Source: Desulfobacteraceae bacterium (GTDB lineage Bacteria > Desulfobacterota > DSM-4660 > Desulfatiglandales > HGW-15). Taken from it: a DNA stretch of 7,200 bases. The position numbers and the translations under genes were made by a program. Within the stretch, counting starts at the first letter, position 1. Each line of letters begins with the position of its first letter. This document shows, in pieces, positions 6,861 through 7,200 of the stretch. The notes beneath the pieces were generated by a model. It was not told the DNA's origin and searched no databases. It worked only from the letters and a program-made list of their open reading frames with translations. The stretch lies in assembly GCA_003819975.1 (NCBI GenBank), contig RPPU01000231.1:1-7200 (forward strand). The letters are read 5' to 3'.

Positions 6861-6947
6861 AAATTCAATTTATCGGCTACGAGAACCTTAAAAACCGGCC
6901 ATATATGAAACAGTAAACTTCTTAAAAGGTAAATTTTTGGAGATCCC
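6850..6947 (+). promoter_or_regulatory. Long-range leader hairpin sequestering the ribosome-binding site of the C-S lyase
   Basis: GGGATCTCTAAAAATT (6850-6865) pairs without interruption with AATTTTTGGAGATCCC (6932-6947): 15 Watson-Crick pairs and one G-U wobble (6858-6939), enclosing 66 bases. The Shine-Dalgarno GGAG (6939-6942) lies fully within the 3' arm, and the lyase ATG starts 3 bases after the stem. Within the loop ACCTT (6885-6889) can pair with AAGGT (6926-6930), adding a second helix close to the base of the loop. This looks like a translational control element (attenuator, riboswitch expression platform or thermosensor-like stem). I see no recognisable ligand-binding core. As DNA it is also a near-perfect inverted repeat. 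Confidence 0.55.
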
Positions 6948-6950
6948 GAC

Positions 6951-7200
6951 ATGTTTGATTTTGATGCGCTCATCGACCGCGGCAATACCGGTTCCATCAA
7001 ATGGGACGCCCGTACCAAATTGTTCAAGAACCCGGACGTGATCCCCATGTGGGTCGCGGATATGGATTTTCAATCGCCGCCCCAAGTGAATGAAACGCTG
7101 CTCCAAAGGGCCCGATACGGGATCTACGGCTATACCGAGGTCTCCGAGCGTTACCTGGAACAGATCCGGAGTTGGATGCAACGCCGTTATGACTGGCCGA
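6951..7200 (+). CDS. patB: MalY/PatB-family PLP-dependent C-S lyase (cystathionine beta-lyase type), 3' partial
   Basis: The first 83 codons are present; the gene runs off the right edge. The N-terminus has the hallmarks of the MalY/PatB branch of fold-type I PLP enzymes: GNTGSIKWD (11-19), VIPMWVADMDF (30-40) and YGIYGYTE (56-63), close to what I recall of Bacillus PatB. The family cleaves carbon-sulfur bonds of cystathionine or cysteine and its S-conjugates, giving homocysteine or a thiol, pyruvate and ammonia, in the cytoplasm. The catalytic lysine would lie beyond the window, so activity cannot be confirmed. The start is supported by GGAG (6939-6942) 8 bases before the ATG. That site is buried in the leader stem, so expression is probably controlled at translation. 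The gene is separated from the kinase by 338 bases and has its own promoter candidate, so it is likely an independent unit. Substrate, and MalY versus PatB naming, cannot be decided here. Confidence 0.85.
   Translation, partial: MFDFDALIDRGNTGSIKWDARTKLFKNPDVIPMWVADMDFQSPPQVNETLLQRARYGIYGYTEVSERYLEQIRSWMQRRYDWP

Noticed and set aside
6891..6902. 12-base match AAAACCGGCCAT shared with the kinase gene near 4370
   Set aside because: A single short match inside unrelated coding sequence is best taken as chance.
6905..6916. Three-codon ORF (MKQ) in the loop of the leader hairpin
   Set aside because: There is no ribosome-binding sequence before it and it is too short to tell from chance.
6788..6950. 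SAM-type or other known riboswitch in the lyase leader
   Set aside because: The gene family made this worth checking, but I see none of the conserved core sequences; only the sequestering stem is supported.
6857..7181. Two overlapping minus-strand frames near the right edge
   Set aside because: The + strand here encodes the clear MalY/PatB N-terminus, so these are shadows.

Overview
The window holds three protein-coding genes on the + strand: the end of an exported beta-rich protein, one very large soluble hybrid histidine kinase, and the start of a MalY/PatB-type C-S lyase. Base composition looks moderate, with AT-rich spacers between GC-richer genes. A kinase carrying four PAS domains, two receivers and an HPt domain, with a cysteine-bearing PAS and CPVTG-type N-terminal modules, resembles proteins I associate with Desulfobacterota (former deltaproteobacteria). 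That taxonomic placement is inference from memory, not a database result.

Layout. Positions 1-1055 are the C-terminal part of an extracellular-type protein that begins upstream of the window. Positions 1056-1332 are a spacer with a strong 15-bp hairpin (1076-1114), an AT-rich inverted repeat (1166-1188) and a weak promoter candidate for the kinase. Positions 1333-6612 encode a 1759-residue protein: three tandem copies of an N-terminal domain of about 130-150 residues that I do not recognise as a named family, then PAS x4, HisKA, HATPase, REC, REC and HPt, with no membrane segment. Positions 6613-6950 (338 bases) hold no ordinary gene but a structured leader: a weak terminator-like hairpin, a plausible sigma70-type promoter, a 14-bp dyad just downstream of it, a possible six-codon leader ORF, and a 16-bp long-range stem that completely buries the Shine-Dalgarno sequence of the next gene. 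From 6951 to the window end is the start of the C-S lyase gene.

How the parts work together. The kinase appears to be a self-contained cytoplasmic phosphorelay (His1088, Asp1379 and/or Asp1523, His1677) that must pass its phosphate to a partner encoded elsewhere, because no DNA-binding or enzymatic output domain is present. Nothing in the sequence ties it functionally to its neighbours. The most unusual observations are the triplicated N-terminal module (fold predicted STAS/SpoIIAA-like by eye) and the lyase leader, where a tiny ORF ends inside the 5' arm of the stem that hides the lyase ribosome-binding site, a layout that would permit translational attenuation.
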